Part shown: positions 1 through 8,939 of the stretch, in pieces
How positions within the stretch are numbered: position 1 is the stretch's first letter
Layout of the letters: each line of letters opens with the position of its first letter
NCBI RefSeq assembly: GCF_024166365.1
Contig: NC_064846.1
Span: 28,665,866 to 28,729,865 of the forward strand
Length of the DNA stretch: 64,000 bases
Origin: Elephas maximus indicus
Lineage: Eukaryota > Chordata > Mammalia > Proboscidea > Elephantidae
Reading direction: 5' to 3'
Made by a program: the position numbers and the translations under genes
Notes under the pieces: generated by a model
The model's database searches: none
What the model was told of the DNA's origin: nothing
Seen by the model: the letters and a program-made list of their open reading frames with translations, nothing else

Positions 1-590
1 ATTCAAAATTATGTTTCTGAATTAAAAATATTCTTTTTACCTTCTGTTTATTTGTACTATATTGAAATAGATCCTGTGCAAGTTCTTTTTTGTTTGTTTT
101 TTGTTAGTCATCTTGGAATGTGCTGGATTTTTTCAAGGTCAGCTATTGATTAGAGTTTTTCCTGGTGGAGAGACCTGGTCTGTGTTCCAGGCTTTTAGTG
201 TGTGTATAGTAATTTAGATGTTACTTCTGTCCAACTCTGAGAGATAGGTGGCTCTGGGACAGTTCACAATAAAATCTCTTTATTCCCCTCTGTCACAAGG
301 GTATACTTCTTTTGAAAATTTGGCTCATCTATGTGTTGAAGCCTGCCTCCTCTTCTTCAGGGAACTTAAGCATGTCGATGAAAAAGCCCACCATCAACTG
401 GTACATCAGTTTTTCATTGTTGTACAAAAGGGATTTTGGTTTTACTTCTCTCATATGCCTTGGCCTTGGAGAAATATACATTGCTAGTTATTTCTGATAT
501 CATCAGCCAAGATAATTTTCTCTTTTTGGCTCTTCCTGTACCTCTGCTTAAACCAGTGCTTTGAACGCTAATTTTTTCTGTTCTGGTTAT
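1..590. other. unrecognised AT-rich sequence
   Basis: AT-rich sequence with no convincing gene and no repeat I can name. Short open stretches exist, but they lack motifs, and frames overlap without any coding-like pattern. I see nothing else in it. Confidence 0.5.
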
Positions 591-700
591 CATTCCAGCT
601 CACCAAAATTTTAAAAATTCAGTTCGGTTCCTATTTCACTTTGTCACCATGACTGAACTGGTTTGAATTGGTTCAAACCTTTTTTTTTTTACTCTCCAAT
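590..700 (-). repeat. possible distal terminus of the hAT transposon
   Basis: The block contains GTTCGGTTC-type and GGTTTGAATTGGTTC-type motifs. These resemble the CGGTTCGGGTTC and GGGTTCCATTCC motifs near 11.77-11.88 kb, at the other side of the hAT transposase remnant. GGTTCGGTTC-like subterminal motifs are common in hAT elements. I infer that this could be the far end of the same element, pushed away by the 7.3-kb L1 and a SINE. No clean terminal inverted repeat or 8-bp duplication could be matched by eye. Confidence 0.3.
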
Positions 701-1025
701 CTCAAATTTATATTCTGCAAATGAATAACCTGTAGTAATTTCATCTGAAGAAATATGGCTACCAAATTAATTCTTTATATTGCAAAAAAATATTGCATTT
801 TTATATTAACTCGAGTTTTGTTCATCCCAAGATTTTGTAATTAGTTTTGAAAGTGGCAATATTAAACTATTTCTTCCTACACATTCATTAGTAATTAAAT
901 CTAAACTGACAGTGATGTTCAGTTTTAATCACTGCCTCAAAACATTTCAATACAAAGAAAAACACGATGTAAAACATATATATTTTTAAATTCTATGTTT
1001 TAAAACATAATAGAATTCATGGTAT

Positions 1026-1188
1026 AAAGCCCTGGTGGCAGAGTGGTTAAGAGCTCAGCTGCTAACAAAAAGATCAGCAGTTCCAATCCACCAGCTGCTC
1101 CTTGGAAACCCTATGGGGCAGTTCTACCCTGTCCTCTAGGGTCGCTATGAGTCACAATAGACTCAGTGGCACCTAAGAACAACAACAG
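1026..1188 (+). repeat. AfroSINE-type tRNA-derived SINE
   Basis: The tRNA-like head has an A-box-like segment (CCTGGTGGCAGAGTGGTTAA) and a B-box-like segment (AGTTCCAATCC). The body GGAAACCCTATGGGGCAGTT follows, and the end is CCTAAGAACAACAAC, which resembles the RTE 3' end. Flanking AGAATTCA on both sides is a plausible target-site duplication. The young L1 inserted about 40 bp downstream. Confidence 0.9.
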
Positions 1189-1214
1189 AATTCACTGCAG
1201 TACTGAGTCACTTT

Positions 1215-1229
1215 AAAAATAGTATTGCA
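1215..1229. repeat. 5' target-site duplication of the L1
   Basis: AAAAATAGTATTGCA occurs here and again immediately after the poly(A) at 8570-8584. The 15 bp are identical, which marks the exact insertion and implies a recent event. Confidence 0.92.
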
Positions 1230-1238
1230 GGCGGAGCC

Positions 1239-1248
1239 AAGATGGCGG
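1239..1248 (+). promoter_or_regulatory. YY1-like site at the L1 5' end
   Basis: AAGATGGCGG matches the YY1 core at nearly the same place where human L1 has its YY1 site, which positions transcription initiation there. That the function carries over to this element is inferred. Confidence 0.6.
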
Positions 1249-1430
1249 ACTAGGCAGACGCTACCTCGGATCCCTCTTACAACAAAGACACGGAAAAACA
1301 AGTGAATCGATCACATACATAACAATCTACGAACCCTGAACAACAAACACAGATTTAGAGACGGAGAACGAACTAATACGGGGAAGCAGCGATTGTTTCC
1401 AGAGCCTGGAGCCAGCATACCAGTCAGGTA

Positions 1431-1940
1431 CGGCACAAGCACAGAGACCTGCTCCACCCCCCTGAACTAACCCCGGGAGGGGGACTAGCCGGTTCCACGG
1501 GCGGCGTGGGACGCAGCCGTTAGGAGAAGTCCCCGGGAGGCAGTGACTGATCTTGGAGCAGAAAGAGCAGCACCCGAGCCGGGGAACCGTCCCACAGGGA
1601 TTTGGACTGCACGCAGGTACGCCATAAACACGGAGAGTTGCTCCACCCCCTGAACTAACCCCGGGAAGGTGACCATCCGGGTTGCGCGGGCGGCGTGGGA
1701 CGCAGCCGGTAGGAGAAGTCCCCGGGAGGCAGCGACTGGTATTGGAGCGGGGAGAACAGCGTTCCAGCCGGGACACTCGGTCGCGGCACAAGCACGGGGA
1801 GCTACTCCACCCATCTGAACTAACCCCGGGAGGGGGCCCACCTGGTTCACGGGGACGGCACGGCCACGCGGCTGGAGGGACGAGAAGTCCCCGGGAGGCA
1901 GCGACTGATTTTGGAGTCGAGAGTGCACCGTCCCAGTAGG
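1431..1940 (+). repeat. three tandem 5'UTR monomers of about 165-190 bp
   Basis: The marker CTGAACTAACCCCGGGA begins at 1462, 1650 and 1815. Each copy is followed by an ACG-rich block and GAGAAGTCCCCGGGAGGCAG, then a GACTG(A/G)T(C/T)TTGGAG-type segment. Spacings are 188 and 165 bp, so the units have diverged by indels. Tandem monomers at L1 5' ends are known from mouse L1 subfamilies, where monomer number influences promoter strength. Confidence 0.85.
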
Positions 1941-2267
1941 GGAGCCTTGACGCTGGGCGTGGGGCTGGAAGCGGAGGATCTGACCGTGACTCCAGCGGGC
2001 CAGACCCCCCGGGGGCAATCTCCACACAGACAGCACACATAGGCGACGCGCCCGCGGGAATCTCAGATATAATACTCTTTCCAAGCAAGACAAGCAACTC
2101 TGGCTATATTCTGAAGTGCTACTCTCCTATCTCTCTGTTCCCTCCCCCACCCTCCCCAGGCGGCTTCATTAACATCTGAATAGCCTGAGCCAGAGGGAGA
2201 ACTCTGATAGGGATCTGACTGCAGTTTTTTTTTTAGCGGATTTTCTGGAAAAACTAGTTTCCCAGTG

Positions 2268-3284
2268 ATGGCTCGGAGACAACAATCCATATCAAACCAC
2301 TTAAAGAAGCAGACCGTGACAGCTTCTCCAACTCCCCAAACAAAAGAATCAAAATCTTTCCCAAATGAAGATACAATTTTGGAATTATCAGATACAGAAT
2401 ATAAAAAACTAATTTACAGAATGCTTAATGATATCACAAATGAAATTAGGATATCTGCAGAAAAAGCCAAGGAACACACTGATAAAACTGTTGAAGAACT
2501 CAAAAAGATTATTCAAGAACATACGGGAAAAATTAATAAGTTGCAAGAATCCATAGAGAGACAACATGTAGAAATCCAAAAGATTAACAATAAAATAACA
2601 GAATTAGACAACACACTAGGAAGTCAGAGGAGCAGACTCGAGCAATTAGAATGCAGACTGGGACATCTGGAGGACCAGGGAATCAACACCAACATAGCTG
2701 AAAAAAAATCAGATAAAAGAATTAAAAAAAATGAAGAAACCCTAAGAATTATGTGGGACTCTATCAAGAAGGATAACCTGCGGGTGATTGGAGTCCCAGA
2801 ACAGGGAGGAGGGACAGAAAACACAGAGAAAATAGTTGAAGAACTTCTGACAGAAAACTTCCCTGACATCATGAAAGACGAAAGGATATCTATCCAAGAT
2901 GCTCATCGAACCCCATTTAAGATTGATCCAAAAAGAAAAACACCAAGACATATTATCATCAAACTCACCAAAACCAAAGATAAACAGAAAATTTTAAAAG
3001 CAGCCAGGGAGAAAAGAAAGGTTTCCTTCAAGGGAGAATCAATAAGAATATGTTCTGACTACTCAGCAGAAACCATGCAGGCAAGAAGGGAATGGGACGA
3101 CATATACAGAACACTGAAGGAGAAGAACTGCCAACCAAGGATCATATATCCAGCAAAACTCTCTCTGAAATATGAAGGCGAAATTAAGATATTTACAGAC
3201 AAACACAAGTTTAGAGAATTTGCAAAAACCAAACCAAAGCTACAAGAAATACTAAAGGATATTGTTTGGTCAGGGAACCAATAA
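2268..3284 (+). CDS. L1 ORF1 protein (RNA-binding chaperone), intact
   Basis: A 338-aa protein, the same length as human ORF1p. It would trimerise, coat L1 RNA in the ribonucleoprotein particle and act as a nucleic-acid chaperone. A basic, Ser/Thr-rich N-terminus is followed by a heptad-like, Glu/Lys/Ile/Leu-rich coiled coil at about residues 40-150. Then come an RRM (about 156-250, with LRVIGVPE at 171-178) and a C-terminal domain (about 251-322) with the conserved ARREW at 273-277 and YPAKLS at 294-299. I chose the ATG at 2268, which has G at -3 and G at +4; the frame stays open only to a GTG just upstream. No stops or frameshifts. It is the first cistron of a bicistronic RNA. Confidence 0.95.
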   Translation: MARRQQSISNHLKKQTVTASPTPQTKESKSFPNEDTILELSDTEYKKLIYRMLNDITNEIRISAEKAKEHTDKTVEELKKIIQEHTGKINKLQESIERQHVEIQKINNKITELDNTLGSQRSRLEQLECRLGHLEDQGINTNIAEKKSDKRIKKNEETLRIMWDSIKKDNLRVIGVPEQGGGTENTEKIVEELLTENFPDIMKDERISIQDAHRTPFKIDPKRKTPRHIIIKLTKTKDKQKILKAAREKRKVSFKGESIRICSDYSAETMQARREWDDIYRTLKEKNCQPRIIYPAKLSLKYEGEIKIFTDKHKFREFAKTKPKLQEILKDIVWSGNQ

Positions 3285-3741
3285 TATCAGATATCAGCAC
3301 AACACAAGGTCACAAAACAGAACGTCCTGATATCAACTCAAATAGGGAAATCACAAAAACAAACAAATTAAGATTAATTAAAAAAAAATACACATAACAG
3401 GGAATCATGGAAGTCAATAGGTAAAAGATCACAATAATCAAAAAGAGGGACTAAATACAGGAGGCATTGAACTGCCATATGGAGAGTGATACAAGGCGAT
3501 ATAGAACAATACAAGTTAGGTTTTTACTTAGAAAAATAGGGGTATATAATGAGGTAACCACAAAAAGGTATAACAACTCTATAACTCAAGACAAAAACCA
3601 AGAAAAACGTAACGACTCAACTAACATAAAGTCAAACACTATGAAAGTGACGATCTCACAATTTACTAAGAAAAACGCCTCAGCACAAAAAAGTATGTGG
3701 AAAAATGAAATTGTCAACAACACACATAAAAAGGCATCAAA
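3285..3741 (+). other. L1 inter-ORF spacer, unusually long
   Basis: 457 nt separate the ORF1 stop from the ORF2 start, compared with roughly 60 nt in human L1. The stretch is A-rich on the sense strand and holds a short ORF (next entry) that runs into the ORF2 start. Confidence 0.85.
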
Positions 3742-3745
3742 ATGA
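3479..3745 (+). CDS. small inter-ORF reading frame overlapping the ORF2 start
   Basis: An ATG-initiated frame of 88 codons, rich in Lys, Asn, Thr and Ser, with no domain I recognise. Its TGA overlaps the ORF2 initiator as ATGA (ORF2 ATG at 3742, stop at 3743-3745). Such an overlap is the arrangement used for termination-reinitiation. L1 ORF2 is known to be translated inefficiently and by unconventional initiation, so this frame could bring ribosomes to ORF2. It may equally be a chance open frame in A-rich sequence; no evidence of translation can be seen here. Confidence 0.35.
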   Translation: MESDTRRYRTIQVRFLLRKIGVYNEVTTKRYNNSITQDKNQEKRNDSTNIKSNTMKVTISQFTKKNASAQKSMWKNEIVNNTHKKASK

Positions 3746-6700
3746 CAGCACTAAAAACTTATTTATCTATAATTACCCTGAATGTAAATGGACTAAATGC
3801 ACCAATAAAGAGACAGAGAGTCACAGACTGGATAAAGAAACACGATCCATCTATATGCTGCCTACAAGAGACACACCTTAGACTTAGAGACACAAACAAA
3901 CTAAAACTCAAAGGATGGAAAAAAGTATATCAAGCAAACAATAAGCAAAAAAGAAGAGGAGTAGCAATATTAATTTCTGACAAAATAGACTTTAGACTTA
4001 AATCCACCACAAAGGATAAAGAAGGACACTATATAATGATAAAAGGGACAATTGATCAGGAAGACATAACCATATTAAATATTTACGCACCCAATGACAG
4101 GGCTGCAAGATATATAAATCAAATTTTAACAGAACTGAAAAGCGAGATAGATACCTCCACAATTATAGTAGGAGACTTCAACACACCCCTTTCGGAGAAG
4201 GACAGGACATCCAGTAAGAAGCTCAACAGAGACACGGAAGATCTAATTACAACAATCAACCAACTTGACCTCATTGACTTATACAGAACTCTCCACCCAA
4301 CTGCTGCAAAATATACTTTTTTTTCTAGCGCACATGGAACATTCTCTAGAATAGACCACATATTAGGTCATAAAACAAACCTTTGCAGAGTCCAAAACAT
4401 CGAAATATTACAAAGCATCTTCTCAGACCACAAGGCAATAAAACTAGAGATCAATAACAGAAGAACGAGGGAAAAGAAATCAAATACTTGGAAAATGAAC
4501 AATACCCTCCTGAAAAAAGACTGGGTTATAGAAGACATCAAGGAGGGAATAAGGAAATTCATAGACAGCAACGAGAATGAAAATACTTCCTATCAAAACC
4601 TCTGGGACACAGCAAAAGCAGTGCTCAGAGGTCAATTTATATCAATAAATGCACACATACAAAAAGAAGAAAGAGCCAAAATCAGAGAACTGTCCCTACA
4701 ACTTGAACAAATAGAAAGTGAGCAACAAAAGAATCCATCAGGCACCAGAAGAAAACAAATAATAAAAATTAGAGCTGAACTAAATGAATTAGAGAACAGA
4801 AAAACAATTGAAAGAATTAACAAAGCCAAAAGCTGGTTCTTTGAAAAAATTAACAAAATTGATAAACCATTGGCTAGACTGACTAAAGAAATACAGGAAA
4901 GGAAACAAATAACCCGAATAAGAAATGAGAAGGACCACATCACAACAGAACCAAATGAAATTAAAAGAATCATTTCAGATTATTATGAAAAATTGTACTC
5001 TAACAAATTTGAAAACCTAGAAGAAATGGATGAATTCCTTGAAAAACACTACCTACCTAAACTAACACATTCAGAAGCAGAACAACTAAATAGACCCATA
5101 ACAAAAAAAGAGATTGAAACGGTAATCAAAAAACTCCCAACAAAAAAAAGTCCTGGCCCGGACGGCTTCACTGCAGAGTTCTACCAAATTTTCAGAGAAG
5201 AGTTAACACCACTACTACTAAAGGTATTCCAAAGCATAGAAAATGACGGAATACTACCCAACTCATTCTATGAAGCCACCATCTCCCTGATACCAAAACC
5301 AGGTAAAGACATTACAAAAAAAGAAAATTATAGACCTATATCCCTCATGAACATTGATGCAAAAATCCTCAACAAAATTCTAGCCAATAGAATCCAACAA
5401 CAGATCAAAAAAATAATTCACCCTGATCAAGTGGGATTTATACCAGGTATGCAAGGCTGGTTTAATATCAGAAAAACCATTAATGTAATCCATCACATAA
5501 ATAAAACAAAAGACAAAAACCACATGATCTTATCAATTGATGCAGAAAAGGCATTTGACAAAGTCCAACACCCATTTATGATAAAAACTCTTACCAAAAT
5601 AGGAATTGAAGGAAAATTCCTCAACATAATAAAGGGCATCTATGCAAAGCCAACAGCCAATATCACTCTAAATGGAGAGAACCTGAAAGCATTTCCCTTG
5701 AGAACGGGAACCAGACAAGGATGCCCTTTATCACCGCTCTTATTCAACATCGTGTTGGAAGTCTTAGCCAGGGCAATCAGGCTAGACAAAGAAATAAAAG
5801 GTATCCGGATTGGCAAGGAAGAAGTAAAGTTATCACTATTTGCAGATGACATGATTATATACACAGAAAACCCTAAGGAATCCTCCAGAAAACTACTGAA
5901 ACTAATAGAAGAGTTTGGCAGAGTCTCAGGTTATAAAATAAACATACAAAAATCACTTGGATTCCTCTACATCAACAAAAAGAACACCGAAGAGGAAATA
6001 ACCAAATCAATACCATTCACGGTAGCCCCCAAGAAGATAAGATACTTAGGAATAAATCTTACCAAGGATGTAAAAGACCTATACAAAGAAAACTACAAAG
6101 CTCTACTACAAGAAATTCAAAAGGACATACTTAAGTGGAAAAACATACCTTGCTCATGGATAGGAAGACTTAACATAGTAAAAATGTCTATACTACCAAA
6201 AGCCATCTATACATTTAACGCACTTCCGATCCAAATTCCAATGTCATATTTTAAGGGGATAGAGAAACAAATCACCAATTTCATATGGAAGGGAAAAAAG
6301 CCCCGGATAAGCAAAGCACTACTGAAAAAGAAGAAGAAAGTGGGAGGCCTCACCTTACCTGACTTCAGAACCTATTATACAGCCACAGTAGTCAAAACAG
6401 CCTGGTATTGGTACAACAACAGACACATAGACCAATGGAACAGAATTGAGAACCCAGACATAGATCCATCCACGTATGAGCAGCTGATATTTGACAAAGG
6501 ACCAGTGTCAATTAACTGGGGAAAAGACAGCCTTTTTAACAAATGGTGCTGGCATAACTGGATATCCATTTGCAAAAAAATGAAACAGGACCCATACCTC
6601 ACACCATGCACAAAAACTAACTCCAAGTGGATCAAAGACCTAAACATAAAGACTAAAACGATAAAGATCATGGAAGAAAAAATTGGGACAACCCTAGGAG

Positions 6701-7557
6701 CCCTAATACAAGGTATAAACAGAATACAAAACATTACCAAAAATGATGAAGAGAAACCCGATAACTGGGAGCTCCTAAAAATCAAACACCTATGCTCATC
6801 TAAAGACTTCACCAAAAGAGTAAAAAGACCACCTACAGATTGGGAAAGAATTTTCAGCTATGACATCTCCGACCAGCGCCTGATCTCTAAAATCTACATG
6901 ATTCTGTCAAAACTCAACCACAAAAAGACAAACAACCCAATCAAGAAGTGGGCAAAGGATATGAACACACATTTCTCTAAAGAAGATATTCAGGCAGCCA
7001 ACAGATACATGAGAAAATGCTCTCGATCATTAACCATTAGAGAAATGCAAATTAAAACTACGATGAGATTCCATCTCACACCAGCAAGGCTGGCATTAAT
7101 CCAAAAAACACAAAATAATAAATGTTGGAGAGGCTGCGGAGAGATTGGAACTCTCATACACTGCTGGTGGGAATGTAAAATGGTACAACCACTTTGGAAA
7201 TCTATCTGGCGTTATCTTAAACAGTTAGAAATAGAACTACCATACAACCCAGAAATCCCACTCCTCGGAATATACCCTAGAGATACAAGAGCCTTCATAC
7301 AAACAGATATATGCACACCCATGTTTATTGCAGCTCTGTTTACAATAGCAAAAAGTTGGAAGCAACCAAGGTGTCCATCAACGGATGAATGGGTAAATAA
7401 ATTGTGGTATATTCACACAATGGAATACTACGCATCGATAAAGAACAGTGACGAATCTCTGAAACATTTCATAACATGGAGGAACCTGGAAGGCATTATG
7501 CTGAGCGAAATGAGTCAGAGGCAAAAGGACAAATACTGTATAAGACCACTATTATAA
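3742..7557 (+). CDS. L1 ORF2 protein: endonuclease and reverse transcriptase, intact
   Basis: A 1271-aa protein; human ORF2p is 1275. It nicks target DNA and reverse-transcribes L1 RNA by target-primed reverse transcription. The N-terminal APE-type endonuclease keeps N14, E43, Y114, D144, N146, D204, D228 and H229, which correspond to human N14, E43, Y115, D145, N147, D205, D229 and H230. The reverse transcriptase has the catalytic FADD at 700-703, the same position as in human. The C-terminal Cys-rich domain begins at C1128 as a CX3CX7HX4C knuckle (CWRGC...H...C). No stops or frameshifts. The ATG at 3742 fits the family N-terminus (about four residues before the [16 protein letters not shown] start) and overlaps the upstream small frame as ATGA. 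Catalytic competence is inferred from these residues. Confidence 0.96.
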   Translation: MTALKTYLSIITLNVNGLNAPIKRQRVTDWIKKHDPSICCLQETHLRLRDTNKLKLKGWKKVYQANNKQKRRGVAILISDKIDFRLKSTTKDKEGHYIMIKGTIDQEDITILNIYAPNDRAARYINQILTELKSEIDTSTIIVGDFNTPLSEKDRTSSKKLNRDTEDLITTINQLDLIDLYRTLHPTAAKYTFFSSAHGTFSRIDHILGHKTNLCRVQNIEILQSIFSDHKAIKLEINNRRTREKKSNTWKMNNTLLKKDWVIEDIKEGIRKFIDSNENENTSYQNLWDTAKAVLRGQFISINAHIQKEERAKIRELSLQLEQIESEQQKNPSGTRRKQIIKIRAELNELENRKTIERINKAKSWFFEKINKIDKPLARLTKEIQERKQITRIRNEKDHITTEPNEIKRIISDYYEKLYSNKFENLEEMDEFLEKHYLPKLTHSEAEQLNRPITKKEIETVIKKLPTKKSPGPDGFTAEFYQIFREELTPLLLKVFQSIENDGILPNSFYEATISLIPKPGKDITKKENYRPISLMNIDAKILNKILANRIQQQIKKIIHPDQVGFIPGMQGWFNIRKTINVIHHINKTKDKNHMILSIDAEKAFDKVQHPFMIKTLTKIGIEGKFLNIIKGIYAKPTANITLNGENLKAFPLRTGTRQGCPLSPLLFNIVLEVLARAIRLDKEIKGIRIGKEEVKLSLFADDMIIYTENPKESSRKLLKLIEEFGRVSGYKINIQKSLGFLYINKKNTEEEITKSIPFTVAPKKIRYLGINLTKDVKDLYKENYKALLQEIQKDILKWKNIPCSWIGRLNIVKMSILPKAIYTFNALPIQIPMSYFKGIEKQITNFIWKGKKPRISKALLKKKKKVGGLTLPDFRTYYTATVVKTAWYWYNNRHIDQWNRIENPDIDPSTYEQLIFDKGPVSINWGKDSLFNKWCWHNWISICKKMKQDPYLTPCTKTNSKWIKDLNIKTKTIKIMEEKIGTTLGALIQGINRIQNITKNDEEKPDNWELLKIKHLCSSKDFTKRVKRPPTDWERIFSYDISDQRLISKIYMILSKLNHKKTNNPIKKWAKDMNTHFSKEDIQAANRYMRKCSRSLTIREMQIKTTMRFHLTPARLALIQKTQNNKCWRGCGEIGTLIHCWWECKMVQPLWKSIWRYLKQLEIELPYNPEIPLLGIYPRDTRAFIQTDICTPMFIAALFTIAKSWKQPRCPSTDEWVNKLWYIHTMEYYASIKNSDESLKHFITWRNLEGIMLSEMSQRQKDKYCIRPLL

Positions 7558-7606
7558 GATCTTGAGAAATAGTAAACCTGAGAAGAACACATACTTTTGT
7601 GGTTAC

Positions 7607-7637
7607 GAGGGGGGGAGGGAGGGAGGGTGGGAGAGGG
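7607..7637 (+). promoter_or_regulatory. G-rich, potential G-quadruplex tract in the L1 3'UTR
   Basis: Consecutive runs of three or more G separated by one to three bases, enough to form a quadruplex on the sense strand. The tract recurs at 32408-32439 in the other young L1. A G-rich polypurine tract is a known, function-unclear feature of mammalian L1 3'UTRs. Confidence 0.7.
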
Positions 7638-8538
7638 TTTTTTATTGATTAATCAGTAGATAAGAACTGCTTTAGGTGAAGGGAAAGACAACACTCAATA
7701 CATGGAAGGTCAGCTCAATTGGACTGGACCAAAATCAAAGAAGTTTCCGGGATAAAATGAATGCTTCAAAGCTCAGCGGAGCAAGCGCGGGGGTCTGGGG
7801 AACATGGTTTGCGGGGACTTCTAAGTCAATTGGCAAAATAATTCTATTATGAAATCATTCTGCATCCCACTTTGAAATGTGGCGTCTGGGGTCTTAAATG
7901 CTAACAAGCAGCCATCTAAGATGCAGCAATTGGTCTCAACCCACCTGGAGCAAAGGAAAATGAAGAACACCAAGTCCACATGACAACTAAGAGCCCAAGA
8001 GACAGAAAGGGCCACATGAACCAGAGACCTACATCATCCTGAGACCAGAAGAACTAGTTGGTGCCCGGCCACAATCGATGACTGCCCTGACAGGGAGCTC
8101 AGCAGAGGACCCCTGAGGGAGCAGGAGAGCAGTGGGATGCAGACCCCAAATTCTCATAAGAAGACCAAACTTAATGGTCTGACTGAGACTGGAGGAATCC
8201 CGGCGGTCATGCTCTCCAGACCTCCTGTTGACACAGGACAGGAACCATCCCTGAAGACAACTCATCAGACATGAAAGGGACTGGTCAGCGGGTGGGAGAG
8301 AGACGCTGATGAAGAGTGAGCTAATTATATCAGGTGTACACTTGAGATTGTGTTGGCAACTCTTGTCTGGAGGGGGGATGGGAGGATAGAGAGAGAGGGA
8401 AGCCGGCAAAATTGTCAAGAAAGGAGAGACTGAAAGGGCTGACTCAAGACGGGGAGAGTAAGTGGGAGTAGGGAGTGAGATGTATGTAAACTTATATGTG
8501 ACAGACTGATTGGATTTGTAAACGTTCACTTGAAGCTT

Positions 8539-8544
8539 AATAAA
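8539..8544 (+). terminator. L1 polyadenylation signal
   Basis: AATAAA lies about 15 bp before the A-run. It is the expected 3' processing signal of the element. Confidence 0.85.
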
Positions 8545-8569
8545 AGTTATTATAAAAAAAAAAAAAAAA

Positions 8570-8584
8570 AAAAATAGTATTGCA
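8570..8584. repeat. 3' target-site duplication of the L1
   Basis: Identical to 1215-1229. The first As also continue the poly(A), so the exact left edge is ambiguous by a few bases. Confidence 0.9.
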
Positions 8585-8939
8585 ATAAAGACACTCCGAA
8601 CATACTGTATAAATATGAAATTGAAGATTCCGAATAGTTTTTTTATTAGGAAAGTCTTAATACTATAAAATACACTGAAAAGAAACTTAATTTTGATGTA
8701 GGCAACATTTCACTAATACTTAATAGTCATGTAAAACTGATAAGAATTTATTTATGAAATACTGGAAATACAAAGTGTACTCTCATACCTAAGACATCAA
8801 AACATAAAGGCAAAGTACAATAAAATATTTCATGCTTTAATATTCACCCCAGTTCTAAGCTGAAGAATTGCCATTACATTCCATAAAATAAACATTTTAG
8901 TACAATTATAGATTTAATTCATACACAATTATACAGTTC

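Larger units (their letters stand above)
1230..2267 (+). promoter_or_regulatory. L1 5'UTR / internal promoter, GC- and CpG-rich
   Basis: About 1.04 kb that is strikingly GC- and CpG-rich compared with the AT-rich surroundings. It contains three degenerate tandem monomers (see 1431-1940) and then a C/T-rich stretch before ORF1. L1 5'UTRs act as internal RNA polymerase II promoters. The CpG density makes it a natural target for germline DNA methylation. Confidence 0.85.
7558..8550 (+). other. L1 3'UTR
   Basis: About 1 kb of 3'UTR. It holds a purine/G-rich tract just after ORF2 and a block (about 7880-7965, GTCTTAAATGC...AGCAGCCATCTAAGATG) also recognisable in an older L1 3'UTR at about 29.77-29.85 kb. 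The same 3'UTR is present in the truncated copy at 32.36-33.36 kb. Confidence 0.9.
1230..8569 (+). mobile_element. full-length, intact LINE-1 retrotransposon
   Basis: A complete 7.34-kb L1. It has a 5' end GGCGGAGCCAAGATGGCGG, a GC-rich 5'UTR, ORF1, a 457-nt spacer, ORF2, a 3'UTR of about 1 kb, AATAAA and poly(A). It is bounded by a perfect 15-bp target-site duplication. Both ORFs are uninterrupted and all recognisable catalytic and zinc-binding residues are in place. A second, 5'-truncated copy of the same young family lies at 31.04-33.37 kb and aligns closely by eye. The element inserted between a SINE and the hAT remnant. Known L1 biology suggests the copy could be autonomous; activity cannot be read from sequence alone. 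Confidence 0.95.

Noticed and set aside
1026..1188. Functional tRNA genes at the SINE heads
   Set aside because: The A- and B-box-like segments belong to SINE copies. The bodies continue into RTE-like sequence and do not fold into a full tRNA cloverleaf with an acceptor stem.
2265..3284. A start for L1 ORF1 one codon upstream, at 2265
   Set aside because: The codon at 2265 is GTG. The ATG at 2268 has a good initiation context and gives the 338-aa length known for human ORF1p.
3467..3478. A longer N-terminus for the inter-ORF frame
   Set aside because: The upstream codon is TTG; the first ATG is at 3479.
4119..6815. Antisense open frames inside L1 ORF2 (e.g. 4973-4632, 6815-6375)
   Set aside because: They are shadows of the strongly supported ORF2 coding frame and carry no motif.
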